Part shown: positions 13,239-25,618 of the stretch, in pieces | Numbering within the stretch: the first letter of the stretch is position 1 | How the letters are laid out: the number at the start of each line of letters is the position of its first letter | Assembly (NCBI RefSeq): GCF_022965805.1 | Contig: NC_133108.1 | Span: 45,268,051-45,332,050, forward strand | DNA length: 64,000 bases | Source: Primulina eburnea | Lineage: Eukaryota; Streptophyta; Magnoliopsida; Lamiales; Gesneriaceae | Direction: 5' to 3' | Translations under genes and position numbers: made by a program | The notes under the pieces: generated by a model | What the model saw: the letters and a program-made list of their open reading frames with translations, nothing else | Told to the model about the DNA's origin: nothing | Database searches by the model: none

Positions 13239-13933
13239 TGACGTTTCTTGATAAGAATCTAAAATTTCAAACCAAGAATCATATCATGGGCATTATGGAA
13301 TATCAGTATAGATCATGCTATGTTTTCTCCGTTGAAGTTCAAGAAATTTTTCGACCGAATGATTTCACTGACCCAGAAGTAGATGTTTTCTCCATGGAGG
13401 CGATAAACATGAACTGGTCTGCTGCATGTAGCTATACTTGGAGGAACAAACATGTTCTATATTCATACTGCCGGAAGGATTGATGTTGTTTGATATTTGC
13501 AAGGAGAAAGACACGCTATCGATGCAGGCTAGTGGTATGCCAAAGAGTAGTTGGGAGATGCTTTTGATTTTAACTTCATTGGTCATTTATCGACTAGGTG
13601 AGAGTAGCATTGCGTTTTGTCCAAGAAATTTATTTTACGATTCAAAAATTGTGTTGATGTACATAAATTTCTGAGGATTTTTGCTGATGGAAAGGTTGCT
13701 ATTGTTTTTTTTTTTTTTGGATATTGCAGTTTACGTTGCTATTATTTTTTTAAAAATCTATCTGGGAATCCCTTTTCAACCATCCATGGAGAAGAGTAAG
13801 GACGGTTGATTTATATTTAGAAAAGAAACATTCCATGAAATGATGAAACTATTAGGTACGACACTTCAGATCAAAACGTAATATTTGTTGATAAATTAAG
13901 CAAGAGTGCATTTTTATAAAATTATTATTATGA
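13239..13933 (+). other. 3' flank of the TPR/J-domain gene
   Basis: Transcribed 3' untranslated sequence probably begins here, but I cannot place the polyadenylation site. Several short open frames are present; none resembles a known protein. I see no gene. Confidence 0.4.
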
Positions 13934-14036
13934 GGTACAAGTACGATTGGTTTAATAAAAAATGCAAGTTGTAATACATTGGCAATCGTTTGGACATCAA
14001 AATTTTGTTTTCATATTTTTTTTTTCAAAATTTTGA
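13934..14036. repeat. 103-bp unit, first copy of a tandem duplication
   Basis: This unit starts GGTACAAGTACGATTGG and ends in a T run followed by CAAAATTTTGA. A second copy lies directly after it and is now split by two insertions: its start is at 14037-14044/14603-14621 and its end at about 14803-14870. The two copies differ at a few positions, for example AAGTTG against AAAGCTG. Confidence 0.75.
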
Positions 14037-14044
14037 GGTACAAG

Positions 14045-14594
14045 CAGTGTTCTAAAAAGCTCGCTTAAGTCTCGCTTAAGCTCGTTTAAGCTTGAAGCTT
14101 GGAAAAAACGCCCCGCTTCGGAGAAAACGTAAAAAAGCAGTCAAACTGTAGTTTGACCGAATTAAGTATAATTAAGGTGTTTAATTAAGCGTGTTTAACC
14201 ACAATTAATCGCATCTATTAATTTTTTTATTTTGAAGGTAATAAATTAGGTTTATAATTTCGATGTTTATTTTTTAATTTTAATTATGATTAAGCGTGTC
14301 TGATAATGATTTGACAAATATTTAATATTTTTAATGTGTTATAGTTGCAAAAACAAATTAAGATTGTAATTTTGATATTTTATGATTTTATAAATATGAG
14401 AATTAATGCATCAGACATAAAATTTATCATATTTATGTATTATTTTATCTATTTATTGGTTTGAGATAATTACAATTACACTGAATATAAAAAACGCTTT
14501 TTCACGCTTAAGCATGTGCTAATCTCGCTTAAGCTTGAAAAGCTTGAAGCTCGACATTCACGCTTCGGGGCGCTTCACGCTTTTTAGAACCTTG
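14045..14594. mobile_element. hAT-type MITE, 550 bp
   Basis: The element is bounded by GGTACAAG on both sides (14037-14044 and 14595-14602), an 8-bp target duplication as made by hAT transposases. Its ends form imperfect terminal inverted repeats: CAGTGTTCTAAAAAGC on the left and, reversed, CAAGGTTCTAAAAAGC on the right. Both ends continue into matching subterminal repeats rich in GCTTAAGC and AAGCTTGAAGC. The AT-rich interior has no transposase frame, so it is non-autonomous. Confidence 0.8.
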
Positions 14595-14621
14595 GGTACA
14601 AGTACGATTGGTTTAATAAAA

Positions 14622-14793
14622 GAGTGGACTCATGTGAGACCGTTTCATGGATATTAATATGTGAGACGGGTCAACTCTACCAATATTCACTATAAAAAAT
14701 AATACTTCTAGTAATAATTTTTCATGGATGACCCAAATAATAGATATGTTTCATAAATATGACTCATGAAATTGTCTCACATTAGTTTTTACC
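14622..14793. mobile_element. Mutator-like MITE, 172 bp
   Basis: Flanked by the 9-bp direct repeat TTAATAAAA (14613-14621 and 14794-14802), the duplication length typical of Mutator-like elements. The ends are imperfect inverted repeats of about 28 bp sharing the core ATGTGAGAC..TTTCATG. It contains GTGAGACGGGTCAA, a motif I associate with a small repeat abundant in asterid genomes. There is no coding capacity. It sits within the second copy of the 103-bp duplication. Confidence 0.7.
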
Positions 14794-14870
14794 TTAATAA
14801 AAAATGCAAAGCTGTAATACATTGGCAATTGTTCGGACATCAAAATTTTTGTTTTCATTTTTTTTTTTTT

Positions 14871-15840
14871 CAAAATAAAAATGATCGTTGTATGTAATTA
14901 GAGAAAAAACTTCAATCTATGTTTTAACTTAACATGTCCTCTCTAGGTCTTAAAAGCTTAGTTTAACTCCACAATTCTAAACAAAAAGTTCAAATACATT
15001 CTGGTCCAGAAATGATATCAGAACCGATGTAAAATTATTTCAAACATACAAAATTATTATTATTGTGTAATTAAATATTTGAGAAGGAGAATTTTCTCAA
15101 ATAATATGGATCGAACACATGTTTGAGATTAATTATTTGCAAGAATTATTCCAACATTTTGGAATAAGATCAAGGTTAGATATCAAGAGCAATGTGAAAC
15201 TTATTAGAAATCAAAGGTAAATTTATGATTCGGTCTAATAAGCTCTTGAAAATAGTATCAGATTCATCTATGTTCTATGAAGATCTTAGAGAAATCGGTA
15301 CAGAATTATGACAGTATACTGTATTATGTACGAGAATAAGTGAAAAAAAACCAAAACATTTAATTAACGAAAAAAAAATGATCAATTTAATTAAAAATAT
15401 TTTAGAGAAGAAATTAATCTGATGACAATTTTAGAAAAAAAGATCTTGCAAAATATTTTGTAAATCTCAAAATCGTAGATTTGGAGATGAATACAAATGG
15501 GTTGAAGTGTTGAACCACCCGCAATAAGTCGACGAGGTAAGCTTGCCAGATTAGCAAAAAGTTTTTGTTTACCTTAAAACTGATCATCGAGCGATTTACG
15601 TAAAAAAAAATTCTTAAAATCGTGTTGCTGAGATACGGTTTCCACGTGATCACTGACAAAATGGTAAAGGCCCCCCCCAAAAAAAAATTAAGCTGTCCCC
15701 AAAAATTTGAACTACTCTAAATGAAACGCGTGCACTCTCTGGAAGGCCCTAACCGCCATACCCTTCTGCTAAAAAAGATATTTGTACCCAGAAGATCTTT
15801 ATACATGCTGATTTATCTTATTTTGCATATAGTTTGAAAC
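14871..15840. other. AT-rich intergenic region and presumed F-box promoter
   Basis: No protein similarity, RNA gene or clear repeat recognised. It ends at the F-box start codon, so its right part should contain that gene's promoter and 5' untranslated region; I cannot single out a TATA box with confidence. Confidence 0.4.
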
Positions 15841-16893
15841 ATGAATTCCAATGAAAATATCTTCGACCGTTTACCGGATGATGTTGTTTTTTTAATTTTT
15901 AGCAAACTACAAGATGCAAAATCTCTTTGCTTATCCATGTCTGTCTGCAGACGTTTTCAGTTCATAGTTCCTCGTGTTTCTGAAGTTTTCCTCCCCATAC
16001 CTCGGAGAAGAGCTGTACTTAATGACAATGGAGAGGAAATTGTTACCATTAGAAGAGGTTTCATGAATCCTTTTTTCCGAATCCTGACGAAACCCTTCCA
16101 TTTCGTATCTCAGATCATCAAATTCAAGTCTAGGAATGCGGAAAATGATTGTGATTCTTGCTCATATTATGAACCTAATGATGTTTTGAAACCGTTCGAA
16201 GAAATTCGCGCGCTTCACCTCAGGATACCGTGCCATGTTATTCCGAAACCATGTTCAGGAACAGGTAAGAGTAATTCAAAGACATTTCTGAGGTGGAAGG
16301 CAGATTTCGGGGACCAACTTCGCAGCTGCGTCATGCTTGGAGCCAAATCCTGGACTGAAAAGTGTAGAAACGAGGAGAATTTCCAAGAAACAGTGCCCGG
16401 ATCGGAGCACGAACAGCGTGTGATTTCTGATGGTGAGATGAAGCTGAGGATTGTATGGACGATTTCTTGTTTAATCGCGGCCTCCGCAAGGCATTATATG
16501 GTTCAAGAAACGGTGAAAAGTCAGAAAATGATCGAAACTGTGGTGGTTTCGGATGAAAGTGATCAGGGTTGGCTTTGTATGAACAAAGAACAGATCGAGG
16601 AATTGAAGGTGAGTGGAGGAGTGGGGGTGGAGTGCAGAAGTAGATTGCCAGCGTTGAGGATGAAGATGTGGTATTCGGAGAAGATGGAGCTACCGGGTTG
16701 TGGGAAGGTAATGGATGGGGCGACGCTGGTGGTCATATGGTCAGCAGGCAACGGGGAGGCGGAGGGTAGGAGCACCGTAGACTTGGTGCGGGCGGCATTT
16801 GGTGGAGAGGGGGAGGAGAAGGTGGTGGGGGACTTTGCTAGGAAATTGGTTGGGGGAAAGAAATGTTATGTATTGGAAATGAATTCGTTTTAA
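15841..16893 (+). CDS. F-box protein, single exon, 350 residues
   Basis: An uninterrupted frame starts MNSNENIFDRLPDDVVFLIF. The N-terminal 45 residues are an F-box (FDRLPDD, LIFSKLQDAKSL, SVCRRFQFIVPRV), the part that binds SKP1 so that the protein can act as substrate adaptor of an SCF ubiquitin ligase in nucleus or cytosol. The remainder has no Kelch or LRR repeats. It resembles a plant F-box class with LPDD and DAKSL in the box and a long conserved tail ending YVLEMNSF; I believe this includes the Arabidopsis At1g78100/At1g22220 group (auxin up-regulated F-box). That subgroup assignment is from memory and less certain than the F-box call. Length fits, there is no intron, and codon use is normal. 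The substrate cannot be inferred. Confidence 0.88.
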   Translation: MNSNENIFDRLPDDVVFLIFSKLQDAKSLCLSMSVCRRFQFIVPRVSEVFLPIPRRRAVLNDNGEEIVTIRRGFMNPFFRILTKPFHFVSQIIKFKSRNAENDCDSCSYYEPNDVLKPFEEIRALHLRIPCHVIPKPCSGTGKSNSKTFLRWKADFGDQLRSCVMLGAKSWTEKCRNEENFQETVPGSEHEQRVISDGEMKLRIVWTISCLIAASARHYMVQETVKSQKMIETVVVSDESDQGWLCMNKEQIEELKVSGGVGVECRSRLPALRMKMWYSEKMELPGCGKVMDGATLVVIWSAGNGEAEGRSTVDLVRAAFGGEGEEKVVGDFARKLVGGKKCYVLEMNSF

Positions 16894-17971
16894 GTTCTTT
16901 TCTATATATGAATCCATTTTGAGTTCGCCAATGTAATAAGTTTTATTTCCGATCTTATTGTTTGCTTTGAAGTATTCTGCTTCTGTGTTTCTACCAGGGA
17001 AGAGACTGCAGACCTAAGTGACAAAAGTGAAAAGCTAGACGGGTAAAAAGACATTTCTGAAAATAACTCGTGAGGAAGATTTTATCCGGGGTGGCTACTT
17101 GATTTTCCTGATTCACTGGTATAGAAGATGAGCAATCACATTGACTAAAAGAAATGTATGTGCGCCTTCCCTGTTTTCTGCATTCGTGCTGTGCTGTTTG
17201 AAATGGAAGTAAAATTCAATATACGAAATTTTTTCACTATAAAATAATTCAAATTACAAATTTTGATAATAAGTATACCACAAATACAGCTACATAATAT
17301 AGCAAATAGCCAAGGACAATTGTCTTTTCCTCAACAATTACCTAATATTTGCTCTTAGCTTACAACTAATAAAATATTTATAACATTAGCTCTGATATTT
17401 TGAAAACTATAATTATCAGTATATAGGTGATATTTCAAATCATCAAACCCCAAAGATACTCTTCAAACGTAATTTGCTTGAGAGATATGCTGCATGTTCT
17501 AGCGCACAAGCAGCATATGCATTTCAGCATTTCCAACAATGAACAGAAAATTTGCACGAATTTTCAGATCTAGCAACAATCAGGTAAAACCTCTCCTAGA
17601 AATCTGAAAAAGCAAGCTCACCTCCTTCGTTCATCCCTCAACAAAAAAGAATCAGAACTTTACATATGAATATCCAAAAGCTGATATATGATACGGACGT
17701 TTTCCGATCAAACATTAACCAGTAAGTGAATAAGCCCTGTATACACTCAAAAACTGTACCAAATCCAAGAGTATGCATCAATCAACCACACTGGATCAAT
17801 TTTCCATCCATAAATTGCACAAACTGATGAGTCCTCACAAGACCAGATGCAAAATTACGTTCACCATTTCGGTTCATGGATTCAAGTCAGCGCACTTATT
17901 TCTATCAAATACTGTATTCTATGCTCACCCCACAATCAACGAGGGTTGTCCATATTCGTGTCATTGCCTTC
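16894..17971. other. Intergenic region between two convergent genes
   Basis: Contains the presumed 3' untranslated regions of the F-box gene (left, plus) and the magnesium-transporter gene (right, minus). Nothing else is recognised. Confidence 0.4.
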
Positions 17972-19112
17972 TTATTCGGCATCTTCATCACATGGACAAT
18001 CTTGCTCCTCAACCTCGTGAGCCAGCAATTCCCCGTTTCCACTATGTAGTCTGGTGGATAACGTAGGGGATATTGGCATATGATTACCTAAATGGGTTGA
18101 TGTATAGCAAGAAAGCCATATAAAGAACAAGGAAAAGGTCGATTTTATGTGTGGAAAACTGAAAATTGCTTAATCACGAGAGCAGTATCAGCATGTATCT
18201 CTAAAAGATGAACTTCTCTCAAAATCCTTGGTGGCGTGCAACAACATAGTCCCTGACAGCACAACAATAAAGCCACATATTTCTGACATGATACTCCCAG
18301 CACTTTGGCCCTCCCAATCCTACGACATAATGTTCCAGAACAAGGGCTGTGTCACAATTTCAAACTGGGATCTCGGATCTTGAGGGACTCTAGTCACTTC
18401 CATGTAATTCTCATCCGATGTTCTGCTAAAAGATGTTTTTTGTGGAGACAAGTTGATGATGGTTCATTTCAAGTGCAAGCCACTTATCTTTTAGGCTTGG
18501 CGTGCATTTGTTCTCAAATAGCATCCGAATCAAACTTGAGTCGTTAAAAAAATCAATACTCAAGCTTTCCTCGAGCTCTTGAAACTCCCACTGAGCTTGA
18601 GCCTAAGTTTTAGCAATATATTGACCAAAACACCCCTCAATTTTTAAAAAACATTAAGATCGCCTCGGATAAAAAATACTAAAAATAAAAGTAAGTACAA
18701 TTGAGCTTGAGTATTCAAATCTACTAATTGAGCTCAACAAAAGTTGTTGAGCAACTTGAACTCGAACTTCACCGAAGTTGAGTCAAGTTTGGACAAAGCT
18801 GCTCTCGACCTGCCTGTGACAAGCTTGACTCATTTGTAGCACTAAGTTAGACTCAAGCATGGTGTTATTAGTCTCAAGGAGAAAGTCTATTTTAGGATTA
18901 TAATCGTATTCTTATGGACTCGAGCATCAAAATAGAGGTAGAAAGAGGAATGAGAGATATGTAAAGAATGAAGATGCGAGAAATAAACAAATATTACCTT
19001 AAACATAATGACGCTGGCAAGCATCGCAAGTGAAGTAAACATGACATAATATAATGGGGGAACAACGGCCGTGTTGAAGGTGTCCAACGCCTGTTTCACC
19101 ACCATAAACATG
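17972..19112 (-). CDS. NIPA-type magnesium transporter, last three exons
   Basis: Three minus-strand exons are visible: 19112-18988 (ALDTFNTAVVPPLYYVMFTS through ASVIMFK, a transmembrane stretch), 18319-18199 (DWEGQSAG, then SEICGFIVVLSGTMLLHATK, the last membrane segment) and 18087-17972 (SPTLSTRLHSGNGELL and an acidic tail, stop TAA). This is the conserved C-terminal end of plant NIPA proteins, multi-span membrane proteins thought to carry Mg2+. Joins 1-2 and 2-3 keep the frame. The intron between exons 2 and 3 would begin with AT instead of GT (18198-18197), an oddity discussed under findings. Upstream exons, which should encode about 250 residues, are not found up to 19660, where LTR-element debris starts; the gene is either split by a very long intron or truncated. 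Confidence 0.72.
18440..18880. repeat. Possible dispersed repeat inside a NIPA intron
   Basis: The stretch is dense in related words (TTGAGCTTGAG, CTCGAGCTC, TTGAGCTCAAC, AACTTGAACTCGAAC) on both strands, as in small non-autonomous DNA transposons common in plants. I could not fix terminal repeats or a target duplication. Confidence 0.3.
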
Positions 19113-19663
19113 CTGTGAGAGCTTCAAAGGCTGATGAGATCAAAAGGATAAAAATTGTTGACAAGAATCTTTTGGAGTGTTAAATAGGTAAGAAATCCCA
19201 AACCAAGAAATTGTGAAGAGATAAAGAACATCAAACATAGGAGTGGACATTTGGCTCTAGTATCTGGATAAGCCCAGAAACAATGAAGTTTTGGTCACTC
19301 CCACTCGCTAGTCAAGTGGAACGCCACCTTTCTATGGTATTTGCTTTCATCTATAAAAGAAGCCACCTCTATTGGAAATCCTCTCTCTTGAACTTTCTTT
19401 TTACATTTGCCTTTATCCTCCCTCTTTCAGCTTTCAAACTAGCCTTTTAGCAAAATCTCAATCTGAAACGTAATCACTGATGGAAGTTTGATTGGTAATA
19501 CAAAAACATATAATCTCAGATGGCAATCTGTTGATCAAGAATGACTGAAAATGCAATGAAACTTGGTGACAGAATTCCCTTTAACATCTTCAAGTACTTT
19601 TTTAATCGTATACAAAAGCCCATTCTTTCAGGATATTCATCAATGGCATCTTTGAGGAACAAA

Positions 19664-21860
19664 GTGTTAGAGTAGGTGTCCGGCAAGCCAACTTGTGGCT
19701 CAGGCTTTATTGACTCTAATGTAAAACAATATTTATTTTAATAATATTTTACGATTTTATTCGATTATGACATTATATTTTATCTTTATACCCACGTAAG
19801 CTGCATAAATACAGTCCTTGAATATACTATATGTAACATGAGGTATGCGTCCCAACGTAAGATCACGAAACTCATTAGGAAGTGTACCGTATATTTTAAA
19901 CAGGTTCTTAATCGAATCAGCCGCCTAAAACAAGGATAAATGTCGCTCGAGCTTGAGACTAAAATCTGTGGTGTAAACGCCATGTTTCATTGTCAAGGGC
20001 ATAGAGATGTCCATTCACACAGATAGGTGATCTTATGATGATGCACTGAACAACCCTTCCTCGGACTATCTAAGTCGTTCTCACTTATCGAGTGGAATAG
20101 TCTGCAGTTATAGTTTCGATATACGTATGAGCAAATGCATTGTAGTCGGGGATTCACCGTTCGCTTATGGGTGAAGGTATCCTATGTGATATGATGAGTT
20201 AATAGTGCAAGGAGTCTCTGGCCAGAGCAAGAAATGTGCTTTAGGGAAAGATGTTTTCCTAGTTGCACATGCCATGCCACTATTAGTACTCAAAGATAAA
20301 TCGTATCGTTATCGAATTCATATGCAACTCTCGATACACCAATGGTTGTAGATTTGATCGAGATAGATGTGTTGAAGGGACCATACTGTACGCTAACCAT
20401 GACTAAAGGTTCTTGCTGACACTATCAGTGATACCTAGAAGATCATGGGGCGATGCTACTAGACGCTCTTACCGTGATCCGATGGGTGCAATCAGAAATG
20501 AGTTCTGACATTTTTGATCAAGGAGTTGATGAAAAGAATGAGGTTATTTAGGGTAAACCAGAATAAGAATAAATGTTATTCTGAATCTCATGTAGATGTG
20601 AACTCACGGCTAGCTGTATCACTGAACCATTGAGGGTCACACAAGTATCGAATTTTGTGTTCCCGTTGAGATAGTCAAATTTCAAGAAGTTGAAATTTGG
20701 CGACTATAGTTTGATGGAGATTAAACATGAAGCTTATAAAGGAGTTTATAAGTTGATTCCATAGGATGAAAGAAATGGAAGTTTGCATGATTGCTAAATA
20801 AGGAAGGAGAGTGGAACTGTCTGTTTTGTGAAGGAGTTCACTAAAACTGTCAGCTGTCTAATATGGTAAGTGAAAATTTTGATCTTCGAAATTTTCATTA
20901 TATGAACAAGATTTGCATCCTTGATACATCGACGCTCTCGGATGGTCGATCGAGGTTATAATGAGTACAAAATCATTTTTTTAGTGAATTTGGAATTTAT
21001 TAATTAAATGATTGTGCTAGTAATGGTGACTACTAACATGCATAAATTCCCATAAATATTCTAGAGGAGTCTAGAATTAAATTAACCAATGAGTTATTTA
21101 ATAAATTAAATAATGGTTATTTAATTTAATATACATATACATGTAATATTTTATATGGTGATATAAAATATGTGTATATAATATTATTATATAATGTATT
21201 ATTAAAGGTTAATAAATACATTATATATTAATTATATTGGAGTTTAAATGTAATGAAATTATTAGAGTCTTTGTGAGAGAGGAACTCCTAATTAGATTAG
21301 GAGTTTCACTCTATAAATATACCATTATGATCAATTAATTGTTAATGAAAGTTTTCACACCAAACACATGAAAAATCCATTCTTTTCTCCCTTGAAAGTC
21401 ACGGCCATCAAATTAAGGAAAGAAGGAAGAAAATTTTGGCAAAAGAGCAAATTTGCTTAATTATGGATTAAGAATCCATAATATCGATTAAGAATCAATA
21501 AGCACAAAATTAACAAAATCTTCCCATCTTTTAAAAGGCAAAGTCACGGCCACCTTGTAGGAAATTTGTGTGAAAATTTCGGCCACTTTTTATCTTCCAT
21601 CGTCGCGCCGCCGTCGCTGCGCCGTCTCCGGTATTTTGGAAATTCGAAGGCTACAATCTCAACGCACAAATTTCTTGCGATTTTTAGTGCAATCCAAGCG
21701 AGGAAGACAGTCTTCGATCGTGAACTTAATCAGGCAATGAAATATGAAGAGTATTTTGTAGGGATTTACAAGAAGGGCTATATCCGCCTAAACCCCGGAA
21801 TAGTTTGGAGTCCAGCGCTAAGAACACAAATGTATGATTCTAAAACACCCTATGAATGAT
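19664..21860. mobile_element. Probable LTR-retrotransposon remnant (long LTR / leader)
   Basis: About 2 kb without a real gene starts near TGTTAGAGTAGGTGTCC and ends in a G+C-richer leader-like segment (about 21590-21760) with CGTCGCGCCGCCGTCGC followed by a short open frame. The style (long AT-rich LTR, then a leader with poly-purine and CCG runs) is what I expect of copia-like LTRs in asterids. Neither a second LTR nor a target duplication was found, so the call is tentative. Confidence 0.35.
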
Positions 21861-22235
21861 TTTAAACACACGATGCCCAAGAACAATAATTTTAAACTTC
21901 TCCTGCGTCTTGGTGTGAGAAAACGATGTCCCAACACAAAGAGGAAACATGGGTAATCCATACGAAAGAAACAATTTTTCACTAAAAAACGAAATGTGAA
22001 TAAATGCATAAGCGAATGGTCCACAGTGTAATGCCCTAGGCCAACAGATCCACGCAAATGAGACCATATAGCATCGTCACTTCCCAAAAGTGAACAAATC
22101 AAGTACCTAAAAAAGTCCATTGCATTCTAATACAAGGATACTCACTTTCCTACCACAATATGATGTGGACAGGGTATGATACATTGCACCAGACTCTTCA
22201 AAGTGCCATGGTATATAGCCATGTTGGCAGATATG

Positions 22236-22601
22236 TCAAGGTAGTATTAATAATATAATAAACATGTCAAGAGATGAGTGACCAGGTGCTGGAATGATTT
22301 CATGGAAAATGGGTTTCTGTGCAGGAAAAACACTATCAGAGAAGAAATCCTGATGTGTAAAAGGAGATGGCCGGTCCATGAAGAGAAAAATGGTTTCATG
22401 AAAAACCACATCCCGGGTGATGTACACCTCTTTTGTAAGGAGATTGAGGAGTTTATAAGCTTTGTAACCATTTGGATACCCCAGAAAAACAGATTTTATA
22501 GCACTGAGGGGAGAATTTTTATTAAAGTATTTCTTGAAGGAGATGATCATATAAGACCTAAAGATATAGGAACAAATGTTGAAACAAAATGCATTGAGCA
22601 A
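22236..22601 (-). pseudogene. Ty1/copia integrase C-terminal fragment
   Basis: A 121-codon minus-strand frame contains KSVFLGYPNGYKAYKLLNLL followed by KEVYITRDVVFHE, the well-known motif at the end of the copia integrase region just before reverse transcriptase. After it the reading degenerates. Only this piece of pol is recognisable; no RT motifs or LTRs can be tied to it. It is a dead fragment, neighbour to other copia-like debris. Confidence 0.75.
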
Positions 22602-22619
22602 ACACGTTTTGGTTTCTGA

Positions 22620-23640
22620 TGTGAACAGGGACGGACCTATGCTTGACCCGTCCTAGGCTGTAGTCCAGCCCAATTTTTTTTTTTTACAAGGAGTTAGAGA
22701 GATTCAAGACAATTCTAATTTTTTTTGTAAATATATATAGATATTTAAGCACAGTCTAATTTTTTTAAAAGATATCACGGTGCAAATAACTCATAAAAGT
22801 TAATATCTAGAATACTTATTTAACTTTCACAGTGAATAAATGTAGATTTTCGTTATTTCAAAAGGGGTTTGGTGCAAATAACTCATAAAAGTGATAGATT
22901 ATTTTATCAGCTCTTTTATTTAATAGAATTTAATTTTGAAAGTACATTTAAAATATATTAAAAATAGTTTTAAAATATAAATTTTGAATATAAGTGAAAC
23001 TTGTCCTATATTACACGAGCTACATATTAATTTAAATAATATATAAATTTTGAAAAATGATATTGATTAAACTTCTTTTTTGAAAATTAACTCTCCTATT
23101 TCCAATACGTTAGGAACAATAAGTTTTTTTTAAAAATATACCAGAAGGGAGCTCGATTGTAATTGGATTCATTCTTGGTCACAATAATAAGGTCTTCTCG
23201 CTGTATTCTAGAGTCTTCTTCTACTTTACGCATTATTCTCTATTCTTCACTCTCGTTCCAGATGAGATCGTCAATCTCGAAAATACTCCGTAACTAAAAT
23301 AGTGCGGAATAAAACTGAAGGATATATGTGAATATTTAAAATGACACTTTCATGACTGGAAATAAAATACCACGTTTTACAAATCGCCCAAATCGTCGTC
23401 GGTCTCATTTCCTCGATCCCGTATCGAATAATCGCATGAGACATGAAACTCAAGAAAATAATTTAACGTGCATCACATCAACACAAATAATTTAAAATAA
23501 TGCCAATTTATAAGTCATACATTGCTAAAATCATTTTAAACTTAATAAATAATTTAACAATTTAAATAAATGCTTTACGTGTACCGATTTGAGCTCTACA
23601 GACTGACTTTGGCGTACTGATGATTGAACAAGCAGATCCT
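22620..23640. other. AT-rich sequence without recognised features
   Basis: Contains a GGGACGGACC..GACCCGTCC word near 22627 typical of small transposon ends, and long A/T runs. The part 23270-23600 looks like LTR sequence but has no partner in the window. No gene is seen. Confidence 0.35.
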
Positions 23641-25613
23641 TCAAGCATTCAGGATCCTAATTTAACACTTGTTGTATCCAAGGAACTTCCAAAAATATAA
23701 CCTTATTTTCCTGATCTAGATATATCTTGTTAGACATGAATTTTATTGTGGCGATGATAACTAAAACCAGTAGACCAGCAAACCAGAACAACAGAATATC
23801 TTATCAGTAGCTGCTGCTCTAGTAAAACTAAACCAGTAGAAAAGGAATAACAATACAAACCAGTAGAGAACGTTTTCTAACGTTGCTATCTTAATTGTTA
23901 CCGTTAAAGAGTTCCTAGTACTAGTATTAATTGCAGCATTAAATACTATACGGAGTCATTTAATGCATATTACCCAATTAAGTATAAAACAAGACTGATT
24001 GTTTTATAGCTTTTCTGCAGGAACCTATTTCGGTAATAAAGCTGATTGTATCAGTCATCTGAAGACTTCTCTGATTGTGAACGTTGAACTCAGTCGATTA
24101 TATATACTTGGATCAAATCCTTGTTCGACACGACACTTCGCATAATATCATTTTCAAGGAACAAAGCTACTCTCTTATCAAACGAATATCAGTTTTCCTT
24201 GAGCACTTTAAAAGTTCAACACAAAGAAAAGTAGCACACGCTTAATAGCTTATATCTGATCTTTTGTAGATCATCTTGTGCTACTAATTCTTACACTCTT
24301 CACGATCTTTACTGCACTAATATTTTATCAGAAGAGTCTGTAATCTGAAAAGAGTCTTTTCAGAACTTTGTGTTTCGCATTTTTGTGAGTTGAGAAACTA
24401 AGAGTTTCAGTAGGCTGAGGTGTAAGTCCTTCTGAAGTGGGTGTGTACAAGTGTTGTACTGTAATATCCAAAGTCTTTTAGTTATACCTTCTGGAAACAG
24501 AAGAAGGGGAGACGTAGAAGAGTTTATTTTCGAACTTCCATAAACAACTGCTGTCTACTGCTTTATTGTTTTTCCAATTACTTCATCAGATTGTTTCCGC
24601 ACGTTCTACTATAATCAGGTGAAAGTATTTGCACAAGATCAACTACTATCCTTAACAGGATTTTAGTACCTCATCAGAACGAAAAACGAGTAGAGTTTAT
24701 TCACCCCCCTCTAAACTCAACTTCGATCCTCAACATATCTGATGGAAATGCACTATACCAGGTTCATTCGAGCCTCATTGCTATTTTTGTTTCCATCATA
24801 GTTCTTAAAAGGATTAATATGAATACCAAGGAAGCTTTAGAATCATTCAAAGAAAAGATGCTCAAGAAAGTGTCGAACCTATCTAGAAGAATGATTGATA
24901 TACTCACTCGTTTGGAGAATATTAAGAAGGCTTAGGCGGCTAATGCTACTTATCTTGGTGGACAATTAAGAAGGCCAATAATTTTCAAATTTGCACAAAG
25001 ATTGAGATAATACGGCTAATTTCAATTAAAAGATTGATGGAGTCAGTTCTCAGTTAGCATATGTTCATGCCTATTTGAAGGCACCATCTGGTGTTGAAAA
25101 AAGAGAAAAAAAAAAGAAGTCTATTGAATCTTCCAGTCTGGCTCATAAGAAAGAACAACTGAAGCCAGTCGAAGATGCCAATTGACAAGCATAATGGATA
25201 TACAAAATATTACCATAGAAGATAGTGTTTAGAGGACATGCTTTATATAGTCAGCAAGACAATTCAATTGTATATTCTATTTTGCTTAATGAATTCAGTA
25301 TTTTGACTCAAAGGACATAATTTTGTCAAAACCAAGAAGGAATTTTTTTTAGAACATTTTAGGTTTTAGTGATTGAACAATAATGTTGATCCAATGTATA
25401 ATTATAGAACATAACTAAACTGATTCAAGAAGAAACTGAATATTGACGAGCAAAAATTTTCTAGGAGTCCAACTACTACCGAGCCAAATTGATAGTGTAA
25501 GTCAAAAGAGATATAGATAGGAAAACTGATTTGAGGACAACTGATTGAGCTCAATTGATAACATTTTATTTCAGTCGATCAGTGAACCCAAATCCAAACA
25601 TTCACTGAAGAAT
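23640..25613 (+). mobile_element. Copia-like LTR/leader and gag-like remnant
   Basis: The segment 23640-24730 is rich in AACCAGTAGA words and ends with TTCACCCCCCTCTAAACTC, the kind of sequence found at the LTR/primer-site border of some asterid copia elements. About 24820-25160 reads in a broken frame as a coiled-coil-like protein (KEALESFKEKMLKKVSNLSR) and about 25305-25345 resembles the TTTTGTCAAAA word before a 3' LTR. Many stops. The Ty3 element at 25619 interrupts this DNA. Family level is tentative. Confidence 0.4.
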
Positions 25614-25618
25614 ATTAA

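Noticed and set aside
21818..22120. A minus-strand 100-codon frame with hydrophobic stretches
   Set aside because: Near a copia integrase fragment but no recognisable pol or membrane-protein family; probably non-coding debris.
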